A DNA stretch of 64,000 bases from Dyadobacter endophyticus (GCF_014641595.1 NZ_BMIA01000006.1:1-64000), one strand, 5' to 3'. Positions 26,398 to 35,421 are shown, counted from the stretch's first letter. Program-made: numbers and translations. Notes: a model not told the origin generated them from the letters alone.

Positions 26398-26471
26398 GGT
26401 TGCGTAGCTCAATTGGATAGAGCACCTGACTACGGATCAGGAGGTTTGGGGTTCGAATCCCTACGTGACCA
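26398..26471 (+). tRNA. tRNA-Arg (anticodon ACG)
   Basis: A complete cloverleaf: acceptor GGTTGCG/CGTGACC with two G-T pairs, anticodon stem CCTGA/TCAGG around CTACGGA with anticodon ACG at 26432-26434, T-arm with GTTCGAATC, and discriminator A. A34 is the target of TadA, encoded at 6390. CCA is not encoded. The 3' half is repeated, damaged, about 100 bp downstream. Confidence 0.95.
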
Positions 26472-26478
26472 CAAGTTA

Positions 26479-26509
26479 AAGCATCTGAGCGATCCTCAGA
26501 TGCTTTTTT
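26479..26509 (+). terminator. Terminator of tRNA-Arg
   Basis: Eleven-bp perfect arms AAGCATCTGAG and CTCAGATGCTT around a 5-nt loop, followed by a T6 run, 8 bp after the tRNA. Confidence 0.85.
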
Positions 26510-26515
26510 GTTTGC

Positions 26516-26582
26516 ATCGCATCTGCTACGGATCAGGAGGTTTGGGCCGGGCCGCCGGGCGGTTCGAATCCCTACGTGACCA
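26516..26582 (+). repeat. Damaged duplicate of the tRNA-Arg 3' half
   Basis: From GCATCTG-CTACGG onward the sequence repeats the anticodon arm, T-arm and acceptor 3' strand of tRNA-Arg, up to CGTGACCAC. A GC-rich insert of about 15 nt (26547-26561, CCGGGCCGCCGGGCG) sits in the variable region. It has no 5' half and cannot make a tRNA. Duplicated tRNA 3' ends are the usual scar of integrase-mediated insertion, and gene debris lies beyond it. Confidence 0.75.
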
Positions 26583-26626
26583 CTTGAAAATAAAAGTTGC
26601 AATACTTGGCTAGCCTTAGAATCAGC

Positions 26627-26854
26627 ATGAAACGCCTTTCCACGTTGATAGTTATTACGGCCAATTTAATTTTCGGTATCCACCTTGTACTGAAGGGGAC
26701 GTTTGGAGCAGAAAACATAATGTTTTTTGTGTCTTCGGCGGTTGGTTTGTATTGGATTGGAAATGGCTTCTTTATCCGCGATCTCAAATTCGACGAGGAT
26801 TTTTTTCTTATAACAAGGACATCAAAATTCCTCTTTTCTCTATTACGGCGATAA
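26627..26854 (+). CDS. Small two-span membrane protein, unknown, 75 aa
   Basis: ATG at 26627. Residues 4-22 and 29-48 are hydrophobic and probably membrane-spanning, followed by a charged tail (LKFDEDFF, then RTSKFLFSLLRR). No family is recognised. Its place beside the tRNA-Arg duplicate and its AT-rich composition suggest acquired DNA. Confidence 0.45.
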   Translation: MKRLSTLIVITANLIFGIHLVLKGTFGAENIMFFVSSAVGLYWIGNGFFIRDLKFDEDFFLITRTSKFLFSLLRR

Positions 26855-26898
26855 AGCTAGGTCTGAGCTCCGACCTCCAGAATGACCGTCATTAGTGA

Positions 26899-27475
26899 AT
26901 TCAATATAAGGTAGGTGACAGCATTGAAAAGTCTATCACGGTCTTACCGTCGGTGACCAACGATAATTTTGTAAAATTTCTTAGAGCGGTTGAAGCTAGA
27001 AATCCGTCAATCAAGACAGATATATTTGAGTTTGAGCTGTTGTGGAGTTTTATGCCTAAAACAACATGGAGGGTAAGGAGCGAATGGGATTCAAAGGTGT
27101 AACGTTCTAATCGCGCTGGCCAAGGCGCTTGAATTTGTGAAGTTTAGATGTCACGATCCGGAGTGCTCTCATTTGGCGGGAAGTCCCTACATCGGGAATT
27201 TGTACAGAAACGTGCTAACGAGCCTTGAACCCTACTACAAAAGATCACATACCCAATGGTCTGCGTCGAACATCGCTATTGAGGATTCCAGTTATGCACT
27301 CGACGCAGTCAGGTATCACATCACAACAGTCAGCAATTGGCATCGACTTGATGTCAAAACAAAGCTCAAAGCACTGACAGAGTATCTGAACCCTCTCCGC
27401 TTCAAAGAAGAAACACTTTTTGCGTTGATGGAGTTTGGCGATAATTATCATGAAGTCGAAAGGCAGGACTCTTAG
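26899..27475 (+). pseudogene. Two open fragments of an unrecognised gene, probably frameshifted
   Basis: Frame A (26899-27102) encodes VGDSIEKSITVLPSVTNDNF...TTWRVRSEWDSKV and then stops, and has no proper start codon. Frame B runs from about 27078 to 27475 (RCNVLIALAKALEFVKFRCHDPECS...), with only a GTG at 27137 as start. The two overlap by a few codons in different frames, which fits one gene broken by a frameshift, but I cannot name the family. Frame B has two closely spaced Cys residues (CHDPEC) that could bind metal. Confidence 0.4.
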
Positions 27476-28099
27476 GTCGACGGCAATTCTAACGGCCAGC
27501 CGGTAGAAGAAATAAGTTTGCTTGATCAATCGAGTTGATTGTTTGCTGGGAAACTCTACTTGAAGGTGCTTGAGGCTGCAAAATCTGGGAGAAAAGTTTC
27601 CTGGAAAAGAAAAAGCGATATTTCAATGAGATAGTCACTACTCTATTGGAAATTACGGTGAAACTGACCACCTGATTTTATTTTGGATTGACCAAGCACT
27701 TTCCTTACACGAGAAATCATTAAGGGTCATTAGTAGTACCTTACGTTCTTGCCCAGTTAGTTGCCCAAGTGCGGGAACTTCAGTTAATGAAGGCAAATTA
27801 AATACTGGCATTAAATCACTGATATACATTGGCTTATACGAAAATATGTGGATGGGTAAATGGATCTGTAGCACTCTGCATTTTCTTTTAAAGAAACATC
27901 AAAATAATGCTGTCTGAGAGCGCATTCTGATAAAACAAAATTGCCTAAACGTAGAATACTTGGCAATTGCCAGTAGGGGGTAATTTGGGGTTACATGTAA
28001 TTATAACTACCAAACAACAGTCAAAATATTCTTACAAAAGCTACAAAGCGCGGAGTGAGGCTAAATAAAAGAAGGTAGAAAACTTGCCACGGCTTTGGT
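27476..28099. other. Intergenic debris, no supported gene
   Basis: This AT-rich stretch has only short, overlapping ORFs on both strands. One minus-strand frame (27653-27874) encodes a fairly ordinary-looking 73-residue peptide, but I recognise nothing in it. No RNA structure or mobile-element end stands out. Confidence 0.5.
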
Positions 28100-28290
28100 G
28101 TGCATTTTTCGTGGTATAGCCAACCATTCACCGAAACTGAGATCATCAAAGCCCTCAAAGATTTGGATTCTGGCAAGCAACCAACCGACATTGCCAGGAA
28201 AAAGATAAGCCTCGCTTATGGGGATAGTGACACCTCTGAACCCAGCAAACACCAATTCTTCAATAAGTTGAAACGGCTGCAACAGGTATT
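28100..28290 (+). pseudogene. Remnant of an IS3-type OrfA
   Basis: The peptide FTETEIIKALKDLDSGKQPTDIARKK matches the start of OrfA transposases of the IS3 group (FTE.QI..AL....SG.....I.R). It continues through a degenerate linker to KLKRLQQ and then runs on into non-homologous sequence that overlaps the next gene. This is the second IS3-like fragment in the window. Confidence 0.45.
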
Positions 28291-28332
28291 TTATAAATTT
28301 ACGTTCATCGCTTTCAAACTGCATTCGCCCCT

Positions 28333-28860
28333 ATGGCTATTCACGTCGCTATTACCCGCAAAGTCCTGCCCGGAAAAGAAGAAGAATTCAAAGATGCACT
28401 TCGGCGTTTTCTTGGCGATTCATTTCTGCATGGCGGTGTGCACGGCGCAGCAATGATGACTGCTTTACCTGGCAGCGAGAGCCGGGATATTGGCATATTA
28501 AGGACGTTCGCCGATCAGGCTGAGCGGGATGCCTTTTACAATTCGAAGCTATTCAAAGATTGGGAAGCCTATGCATCGACGTTGACGGAAGAACCGGTCT
28601 ATCGGGAGCTAACCGGCCTGGAAGCCTGGTTCCGCTCACCTGTTCCTCCACCGAGATGGAAAATGGCCGTGGCTACGCTTTGCGGTGTATATCCTACCAG
28701 CTTGTTCCTGACTTATCTGCTTGGGCCGTACATCCAGGGACTCCATCCTGCATTAAGGACTTTAATTGTGGCTGGATGCATGGTGGGATTACTGACATGG
28801 GTCGTGATGCCGCAGGTTACGAAGGTACTGAAACCTTGGCTTTCGGCGATCAAAAAGTAG
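28333..28860 (+). CDS. ABM-domain protein with C-terminal membrane segments, 175 aa
   Basis: Residues 1-95 form an antibiotic biosynthesis monooxygenase-type ferredoxin-like domain (IHVAITRKVLPGKEEEFKDAL, then RTFADQAERDAFYNS and W-rich VYRELTGLEAWF). Residues 110-160 hold two hydrophobic spans (VATLCGVYPTSLFLTYLL and LIVAGCMVGLLTWVV) and end in a basic tail. This ABM plus two-helix layout is a recognisable family of about 180 residues. The substrate is unknown and ABM domains of this kind are often not enzymes. It is complete, unlike its neighbours. Confidence 0.75.
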   Translation: MAIHVAITRKVLPGKEEEFKDALRRFLGDSFLHGGVHGAAMMTALPGSESRDIGILRTFADQAERDAFYNSKLFKDWEAYASTLTEEPVYRELTGLEAWFRSPVPPPRWKMAVATLCGVYPTSLFLTYLLGPYIQGLHPALRTLIVAGCMVGLLTWVVMPQVTKVLKPWLSAIKK

Positions 28861-28965
28861 TAAGTAAGACCAATAGTAACGCGCTTGTGCAGCGCAGCGA
28901 AAGTTACAAAGCAAAAAGTGACGGGCTGCAAAGCCATGGGGGGTCGCCTAGGCGCTATTTACCGC

Positions 28966-28981
28966 GGCTAGGCGCCTAGCC
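28966..28981. repeat. 16-bp perfect palindrome
   Basis: GGCTAGGCGCCTAGCC is self-complementary, and a related CGCCTAGGCG lies 20 bp to its left. It lies exactly where homology to fructose-bisphosphatase ends, so it may mark a recombination breakpoint. No protein is implied. Confidence 0.5.
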
Positions 28982-29265
28982 GGGGGCGTTGCTTCCGTGG
29001 CGGGGTACATATAAATTCCGCCTTTGAGCAGGTTGCGGTGAACGTCGGCGATCAGCGCGCCAATGTAGCGGGCAATAAATGTGGAGGTGCCGTAGAGCAC
29101 ATAACCCGCAGCTACCTGGCTCAGGCCGCCCTGCAAAAAATCCGCTTCCACCGCGGGCGTGCCGGGCATGGACTAGCGTCGATAAATGGAGAAAATGGTC
29201 CCGATGGACACATTGACGTCGATGTTGGAGGAGCCATCGAGCGGATCGATGGCGATCACATCCAT
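28982..29265 (-). pseudogene. fbp: Decayed fructose-1,6-bisphosphatase (class I) gene
   Basis: The minus strand from 29265 reads MDVIAIDPLDGSSNIDVNVS then IGTIFSIYRR, the metal-binding core of class I FBPase, and then a TAG (29173-29175). The same frame continues with GTPAVEADFLQ..QVAAGYVLYGTST, then jumps straight to RYIGALIADVHRNLLKGG and IYMYPAT, so about 70 residues are missing. The first 100 or so residues of the enzyme and the C-terminus are also lost. The fragment starts 2 bp after the pckA stop codon. A functional fbp, if present, must lie elsewhere. Confidence 0.85.
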
Positions 29266-29266
29266 T

Positions 29267-30865
29267 TTAGGCAAACGATGGCTCTTCTACACCTTGACCT
29301 GCCGCATTGTGATAGGTCTCGTAATTTTCCTGAAATGCCCGCATCAGACGGGTGGCGGTGTCGTCATAATCCGCCCGGTTCCGCCAGGTCTGGCGTGGGT
29401 TGAGCAATTCTTCAGGAATGCCCGGGCAGGCCATAGGAACTTGTAAGCCAAACGGTTGCAATGTCTGATATTCGACTCGATCGAGTACGCCCGACAGCGC
29501 ACCCCGGATGACGGCGCGGGTGTGCGCCAGTTTCATCCGATGTCCGGTGCCGAACGAACCGCCTGTCCAGCCGGTATTCACCAGCCACACCGGCACGTCC
29601 GAGGCTTTCAGGTGTTGCCCCAGCAAACCGGCATATTCGAAAGGATGCAGCGGCAGAAAGGCCGCGCCAAAACAGGCCGAAAACGTGGGCACAGGCTCTT
29701 TTACCCCAACTTCCGTCCCGGCCAGCTTGGCCGTGTAACCCGACAGAAAGTAATACATCGCCTGCTCCACCGTAAGCTTCGCGATAGGAGGCAGCACGCC
29801 AAATGCATCCGCCGTCAGGAAGAATATGTTGCGCGGTACGGGACCCACGGACGGGTTGGCGCGATTGGCAATGTAATGCAGCGGGTAGGCAGTCCTGGTA
29901 TTTTCCGTAACCGACTGATCGGCATAGTCAACAATCCGGGAGTCGGGGATAAAGCGCGTGTTCTCCAACACGGCGCCGGGCCGTATCGCACCATAGATTT
30001 CAGGTTCATGTTCCGCACTGAGATTGACCACTTTGGCATAACACCCCCCTTCAAAATTAAACACCTGATCGCTCCACCCGTGCTCGTCGTCGCCGATGAG
30101 CTCCCTTTCGGGATCCGTGGAAAGGGTTGTTTTTCCGGTGCCAGATAATCCAAAAAACAATGCCGTATCGCCAGCTTTGCCCACATTGGCCGAGCAATGC
30201 ATCGATAAAACGCCCTTCCGGGGCAGCGTGAGGTTGAGAACCGAGAAAATACCCTTCTTCATTTCGCCTGCGTAGCCAGTGCCGCCGATCAAGATGACCC
30301 GCTTGCTGAAATTAATGATGGTAAAATTACCCTGCCGTGTGCCGTCGGTAGCGGGATCCGCCTGAAAGCCGGGAAGGTTCAATATCGTCCAGTCGGGCTT
30401 GAAATCGGCGCGTTCGGCTTCGGATGTTTCGATGAAAAGGTTGTGACAGAAGAGATTATGCCAGGCATATTCATTGATCACGGCGATATTAATGGCATAA
30501 CGCGGGTCGGCACCGGCTTTCACGTAACGCACGAATACGGACCGGCCTTCCAGCGAAGCGAGCATGCGGCGGTGAAGGTGGTCAAATTGTTCGGGTTCGA
30601 TGGGCTGGTTAACAGGTCCCCACCAAACGGTATCTTCGGTCAATGCATCGCGGACGATAAACTTGTCTTTGGGCGACCGGCCTGTGAACTTGCCGGTGTC
30701 GCACATCAGCACGCCTGCTTCGGTGAGCACGCCCTCGCCGCCGTCGAGCGCCAGTTGGGTCAGTTCAGGCTCCGTCAGGTTCAGCGCCACGGTGGCGGTG
30801 GCCGGTATGCCCAGGCATTGGAGTAAATCGGTATCTATGGCGGAATGGTTCGGGTAGATGTTCAT
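29267..30865 (-). CDS. pckA: Phosphoenolpyruvate carboxykinase (ATP)
   Basis: Converts oxaloacetate plus ATP to phosphoenolpyruvate, the entry step of gluconeogenesis. The 532-residue protein carries the P-loop GLSGTGKTTLSTDP, the metal-binding LIGDDEHGW, the oxaloacetate site FTGRSPKDKF, and ENTRFIPDSR with TENTRTAYP. It follows dctA in the same direction with a 39-bp gap, so the two may form one transcript for use of C4-dicarboxylates. The 3' end is joined to the fbp wreck, but its own C-terminus looks complete. Confidence 0.96.
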   Translation of the reverse strand: MNIYPNHSAIDTDLLQCLGIPATATVALNLTEPELTQLALDGGEGVLTEAGVLMCDTGKFTGRSPKDKFIVRDALTEDTVWWGPVNQPIEPEQFDHLHRRMLASLEGRSVFVRYVKAGADPRYAINIAVINEYAWHNLFCHNLFIETSEAERADFKPDWTILNLPGFQADPATDGTRQGNFTIINFSKRVILIGGTGYAGEMKKGIFSVLNLTLPRKGVLSMHCSANVGKAGDTALFFGLSGTGKTTLSTDPERELIGDDEHGWSDQVFNFEGGCYAKVVNLSAEHEPEIYGAIRPGAVLENTRFIPDSRIVDYADQSVTENTRTAYPLHYIANRANPSVGPVPRNIFFLTADAFGVLPPIAKLTVEQAMYYFLSGYTAKLAGTEVGVKEPVPTFSACFGAAFLPLHPFEYAGLLGQHLKASDVPVWLVNTGWTGGSFGTGHRMKLAHTRAVIRGALSGVLDRVEYQTLQPFGLQVPMACPGIPEELLNPRQTWRNRADYDDTATRLMRAFQENYETYHNAAGQGVEEPSFA

Positions 30866-30904
30866 ATAGCAAAGGAGTTTTGGTATAAAAAAGAAAAATG
30901 TGGG

Positions 30905-32164
30905 CTACCGGCTCAATACCGGCTTGGGGTTGGGCATATCAGGAATGGCGGGAGGAGGGGTACCTTCGTCGAATGCCTGTTGCATCATCTTGCGGTCGAA
31001 GGCCTTCTCGTTGTTGGCCAGGAAAATCGTGGCGACGGCATTACCGATAAAGTTGGTGATGCTGCGCGCTTCGGACATAAACCGGTCGACGCCCAGCAAC
31101 AGTGCCAGCCCTTCGACGGGGATCACGCGCACGGCCGTCAACGTGCTGGCGAGCACTACAAACCCGCTTCCCGTGACGCCCGCTGCCCCTTTCGAGGTTA
31201 CCATGAGGATGCCCATAATGGTCAGAATTTGCGAGCCGGTGAGTTCTACACCGAACACCTGCGCCAGGAAGACCGTCGCCAGCGAGAGGTATATCGTAGT
31301 GCCGTCCAGGTTAAACGAGTAGCCTGCGGGAACGACCAATCCCACCACCGGCTTGGCACAGCCCATGCGTTCGAGCTTTTCCATTAGGGCGGGCAGCGCT
31401 GCTTCCGACGACGATGTGCCCAGCACGATCAGCAATTCCTGCCGAATGTATTTCAAAAAAGACCACAGGCTGATCTGATAATAGCGCAGGATGGCATTAA
31501 GCACGACAAACACGAACAGGAACATCGTCATGTAGACGGTTGTCATGAGTTTGGCAAGGGGCAAAAGGGTCCCAATCCCATATTTGCCGATCGTATAGGC
31601 CATCCCGCCAAATGCACCGATCGGTGCAAACCGCATTACTACATACAGCGCTTTAAATATCCATTTGGAAGCAGCAGACAGCGCGCTCAGGATCCGTTCT
31701 CGCCCCGTATAGCGGCTCAGTACCATGCCCAACACAATGGATACCAGCAACACCTGCAGCGTGAGATTATCGGCCAGGAATTGGAGCCATGAAAACGACT
31801 CGGCACGTTCGGAATACTGGCTGACGGCCGCGCCATTCAGGTTGCCGGTCGCGACCCCATCGCCCGGCCGGATCAGGTTGGCCACCGCAATGCCGATGAG
31901 CAGCGCCACGGTGGTGACCACCTCGAAGTACAGCAGTGCTTTTCCACCGACGCGCCCCACTTTTTTCAGATCACCCATACTACTGATTCCCAGCGTAATG
32001 GTAAGAAAGATAATGGGATTGATAAACAGCTTAATGACGTTGATAAACCACTTCCCCAGAAATTCCATCTGGACTGCGGTGCCGGGTGCAAAATGCCCGA
32101 ACAAGGCACCGGCGATAATGGCGGTCAGCACCCAAAACGTCAGGTTACTCAATAACTTCTTCAT
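30905..32164 (-). CDS. dctA: C4-dicarboxylate:cation symporter DctA
   Basis: Inner-membrane carrier of the DAACS family, taking up succinate, fumarate and malate. Both hairpin/substrate regions are clear: SFNLDGTTIYLSLATVFLAQ and TSKGAAGVTGSGFVVLASTL, plus SEARSITNFIGNAVAT, which is closer to DctA than to GltP. I start at the ATG at 32162-32164 (MKKLLSNLTFWVLTAII, 419 aa) because the eight residues before it are not part of the family. It lies between the TonB receptor gene and pckA, all on the minus strand. Confidence 0.88.
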   Translation of the reverse strand: MKKLLSNLTFWVLTAIIAGALFGHFAPGTAVQMEFLGKWFINVIKLFINPIIFLTITLGISSMGDLKKVGRVGGKALLYFEVVTTVALLIGIAVANLIRPGDGVATGNLNGAAVSQYSERAESFSWLQFLADNLTLQVLLVSIVLGMVLSRYTGRERILSALSAASKWIFKALYVVMRFAPIGAFGGMAYTIGKYGIGTLLPLAKLMTTVYMTMFLFVFVVLNAILRYYQISLWSFLKYIRQELLIVLGTSSSEAALPALMEKLERMGCAKPVVGLVVPAGYSFNLDGTTIYLSLATVFLAQVFGVELTGSQILTIMGILMVTSKGAAGVTGSGFVVLASTLTAVRVIPVEGLALLLGVDRFMSEARSITNFIGNAVATIFLANNEKAFDRKMMQQAFDEGTPPPAIPDMPNPKPVLSR

Positions 32165-32230
32165 AAAACTCGGCGATTTGAACAAGTGAAACCGGAACGC
32201 AGCAATTTGGCGTTCGATCGGAATAAATGT

Positions 32231-32253
32231 CCCCGCGGCAAAACGCCACGGGG
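32231..32253 (-). terminator. Terminator after the TonB-dependent receptor gene
   Basis: Nine-bp arms CCCCGTGGC and GCCGCGGGG around a 5-nt loop lie 6 bp past the receptor stop codon. The T-run is weak, but the position separates the receptor operon from dctA. Confidence 0.55.
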
Positions 32254-32258
32254 TTTCA

Positions 32259-35200
32259 TCAAAAATTAACCATCAGATTGGCGTAATAATAGGTTCCATT
32301 GAACCCAAACTGGTTTGCATTGCGGGTGTAAGGTACTTGTCCGTTGCTGTAAGATGCGTAATTCGTAAACACACGGTCAGGATATACGTTGGTGATGTTA
32401 TTACCCCCGAGTGTAATGGAGAAAGTCTTGTTCAATGCATATACTGCCGACACATCGAATAGATTCTTGCCACCGAAGGTCTGCATCCGGTGCGGCAATC
32501 CGCTGGGCTTTTCCCAGGCCGTTACCGCTCCGAAATACGTGGAGCGGAGGTTTACCGACAGCTTACCCATTTGATAGCCGAGCGATACCAGCACTTTGGT
32601 ACGTGGCTGGCTCGTCTCAATCAATGCGCGGCTCACGGTGTCGATCAGGAGGATCGGAACGGTTGTTCCGGCCTGCAATTGGGCGGGCGTTCCTTTGGTA
32701 CCCACAATTTCGGTTTTGTTGACTGTAAGCGCCACGCTGGCTGTGAAGGCATTGTTGCATTGAAGCGGCTGCCGGAACGAGGTTACAAAGTCCACGCCGC
32801 GGGTCCGGGTACTCACTTGGTTGGTGAAAAAAGTAATCTCCTGCAAGCCGGGGAAGAGCGGTTTCAATGCGGCAATGTTGTTCACCCGCAGGTTTTCCGT
32901 AATGATGATCCGGTCACGAATGTCGATCTGATAAGCGTCCAGGGTAATCAGCAGTCGGTTACGGATTGCTTTGGCTGTCAAGCCGAGGTTGTAGTTCCAG
33001 GAGGTTTCGGCTTTCGGATCTTCAATACCGATCTGGCTGAGGCGGGGATCGTGGTTCGGGATTTCCTTGGTGGAAGTGACCACGCCATTCTGCACAGTAG
33101 AGGTAGTGACCGCATTCGCAACCTGCTGCAACAATGGCGCCCGGAAGCCCCGGTTGATCGATCCGCGAATGGAGAAATTGTCGCTCAGCTTGAAGCGCGA
33201 GGCAAGCTTGCCCGAGAGGTTTCCACCAAAATCACTGTAATTCTCGTAGCGTAATGCACCTGTCAGCAAGAGTCGCTCGGTGAGGTCACTTTCAACGTCT
33301 ACATACATCCCGATGTTTGAGCGGGTGCGGTTCGTTTCATCGTCTACACCGATGCCGACGCGCCCCTGCGATCCCGGAATTTTATTGTTCGATGCCGCAA
33401 ACGGGCCGATCTCGTAGCTGGCCGGATCACCCGCTGTCAGCCGGAACTGGTCGATGCGATACTGGGCTCCCATCGCAAGGCTGAGCGTTTTCGTCCCCAA
33501 AATGCCGTACATCGTTTTGTTGAGGTTGATTTCGCTCACGCTCTGTCCGAAGGCAATGCGGCCCACGTAAAAGTCTTTGGGAGAATTCACTCCCATCGAA
33601 GCATTCGTTGAGTTTTTGACATTCTGATCCAGGTAGTTGTAACCATAGCCGGTACTGAAATCCAGATTCCAGCCTTCGGTTACTTTCCGTCGGATACCCA
33701 GCACGACCGAGTAATCCTGAACAGTGCCGGGCAACTTCGGCGTAAATCCATCCGGATATACTGCCGGGTTAGTAGTCCCGACCGCGGGGATGGCCGTGCG
33801 GAAAAAACCCTGTGCATGCACACGTTTGCGGGAAAATCCGCCGAAGGAATACAGCGTCCAGTTTTGGGCCACCGGTAAGCCTGCATTGTAAAACAGCTGC
33901 CCCGATTTCATGGCATTGCTGCCGTATTCCGTCACGCGGAAGGTGCCGTAAGGGCCGTAAACCCCGCGCACTTCCCGCGCCGACTCATCGGTCGTTTTGT
34001 TGTTGGTATAAACACCGGTGTAGGTTCCGCCGGGTACCGGCTGCGGGTTATAGGGGTCCGAGCGGTCGGTGCCGGACACATCCTGATAGCTTCCCGTTAC
34101 GTTCAAATATCCTTTTTTGCCCAGACGGAATCCATAATTCACACCGGCCGTATAGCCGCCGCCGTCGCCTTTGCTGGTCACGCCGTATTGGAACATAGCG
34201 CTGCCGGTTCCCACCGACTTTTTGAGATTCAGATTGACAATCCCTGCAATCGCGTCCGAGCCGTATTGGGCGGCAGCTCCGTCACGCAGAATTTCCAACC
34301 GCTCCACGGCCAGCGTCGGCACGGCATTCATATCGGTAACTACGGTACCTTTGCCCACGGTCACGTTCAGGTTCACCGCAGCAAACTGATGCCGGCGTTT
34401 GCCGTCGACTAGCACGAGCATTTGATCCGGCGAAAGTCCCTTCAGGGAAGCAGGATCGGCATAGCTGGCCACGCCATTGATCCCGTTTTTGGCTGAATTG
34501 AAAGAGGGCGATGTGAACTGCACCTGCTGGCTCAGCTCTACCTGGCCGGTAGACTGCAACTCTTTGGCAGTCAACACATCCACCGGCACAGCGCGTTCCA
34601 CATCCGTCCGCGCCACCGTCGACCGGGAACCTACCACGGCGACTTCCTGCAACACGACCGAACTTTCTTCCAGTGTGACATTTACAGTGGTCTGACCTGT
34701 CAGCAATACATCCTGATTTTTATACCCGATAAAGGAAAACAAAAGCGTTTGACCCTGCTCCGCTTCCAGCTTGTATTGCCCCTCAGCATCCGTTGAGGCG
34801 CCTTTGGTAGTGCCCTGCACACTCACATTCACCCCGGGCAGCGACTCGCCACTTTTGGCCGTTACCTTGCCAGAAATCATCAACGGAGCCGCTTCGGCAG
34901 CAACCGGCTCGGCCGCGGCAGCATTCAAAATGATTTGCTGACCTGCCACACGATAGGTAATGCGAAGTGGTTCAAGTAGTTGATTGAGCACATTATCGAG
35001 CCGTTGATCCTGCACGGAGACTGAAATAGGTCGGTCCGCATTAATCACTTCCGCACTGTACATAAACCGCGTATCCGTCAATTGTTCGAGGCGGTTGAGC
35101 ACAGTGCGTGCAGGCTGGTCGACGGCAGTCAGTGTAACCCGACGGCTAAGTATTTCCTGTGCCCGTCCCTCGTGGGCGATGGACATGCTACCAAACAGGA

Positions 35201-35276
35201 CGGCGAAAAGAAGTTGGCAGAAAGTAATTCTCATAATTACCCACAGCAATACTGGTAAAGTTAACTGGCGATGCAT
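32259..35276 (-). CDS. FecA-type TonB-dependent receptor with STN domain, 1005 aa
   Basis: Outer-membrane active importer. In order: signal sequence (LLFAVLFGSMSIAHEGRAQ), secretin/TonB N-terminal (STN) domain (ARTVLNRLEQLTDTRFMYSAEVI), a carboxypeptidase-regulatory-like domain (ISGKVTAKSGESLPGVNVSVQG), plug (VDVLTAKELQSTGQVELSQ ... GLSPDQMLVLVDGKRRHQ ... DAIAGIVNLNLK) and a beta-barrel ending in MVNF with an aromatic last residue. The STN domain signals to the FecR protein encoded just upstream. No SusD gene follows, so the substrate may be a siderophore, vitamin or other small compound rather than a glycan. A second ATG (35232-35234) may be the true start. Confidence 0.9.
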   Translation of the reverse strand: MHRQLTLPVLLWVIMRITFCQLLFAVLFGSMSIAHEGRAQEILSRRVTLTAVDQPARTVLNRLEQLTDTRFMYSAEVINADRPISVSVQDQRLDNVLNQLLEPLRITYRVAGQQIILNAAAAEPVAAEAAPLMISGKVTAKSGESLPGVNVSVQGTTKGASTDAEGQYKLEAEQGQTLLFSFIGYKNQDVLLTGQTTVNVTLEESSVVLQEVAVVGSRSTVARTDVERAVPVDVLTAKELQSTGQVELSQQVQFTSPSFNSAKNGINGVASYADPASLKGLSPDQMLVLVDGKRRHQFAAVNLNVTVGKGTVVTDMNAVPTLAVERLEILRDGAAAQYGSDAIAGIVNLNLKKSVGTGSAMFQYGVTSKGDGGGYTAGVNYGFRLGKKGYLNVTGSYQDVSGTDRSDPYNPQPVPGGTYTGVYTNNKTTDESAREVRGVYGPYGTFRVTEYGSNAMKSGQLFYNAGLPVAQNWTLYSFGGFSRKRVHAQGFFRTAIPAVGTTNPAVYPDGFTPKLPGTVQDYSVVLGIRRKVTEGWNLDFSTGYGYNYLDQNVKNSTNASMGVNSPKDFYVGRIAFGQSVSEINLNKTMYGILGTKTLSLAMGAQYRIDQFRLTAGDPASYEIGPFAASNNKIPGSQGRVGIGVDDETNRTRSNIGMYVDVESDLTERLLLTGALRYENYSDFGGNLSGKLASRFKLSDNFSIRGSINRGFRAPLLQQVANAVTTSTVQNGVVTSTKEIPNHDPRLSQIGIEDPKAETSWNYNLGLTAKAIRNRLLITLDAYQIDIRDRIIITENLRVNNIAALKPLFPGLQEITFFTNQVSTRTRGVDFVTSFRQPLQCNNAFTASVALTVNKTEIVGTKGTPAQLQAGTTVPILLIDTVSRALIETSQPRTKVLVSLGYQMGKLSVNLRSTYFGAVTAWEKPSGLPHRMQTFGGKNLFDVSAVYALNKTFSITLGGNNITNVYPDRVFTNYASYSNGQVPYTRNANQFGFNGTYYYANLMVNF

Positions 35277-35331
35277 ATTTTTAAGATGTTTTAAACGGGT
35301 TTCACGGAAAATCTGGACAAAACAATCCCTG

Positions 35332-35347
35332 CGCCCGTCATCGGGCG
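35332..35347. promoter_or_regulatory. GC hairpin in the fecR-receptor gap
   Basis: CGCCCG-TCAT-CGGGCG is a perfect 6-bp hairpin about 60 bp upstream of the receptor start. Together with the hairpin at 35376-35407 it could lower or tune transcription entering the receptor gene. Confidence 0.4.
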
Positions 35348-35375
35348 TTTCGCAGCATGGAAAATCAGGGAATCC

Positions 35376-35407
35376 AAAGCCGGTGATGGTGGAACATTAC
35401 CGGCTTT
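35376..35407 (-). terminator. Hairpin just after the fecR gene
   Basis: Nine-bp perfect arms AAAGCCGGT/ACCGGCTTT with a 14-nt loop, 15 bp beyond the fecR stop codon. In the minus direction it is not followed by a good T-run, so partial termination is more likely than complete. Confidence 0.45.
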
Positions 35408-35421
35408 TCTCATTTAAGGCA

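Noticed and set aside
29456..30148. A 230-codon plus-strand frame inside pckA
   Set aside because: It is antisense to pckA and shows no family pattern.
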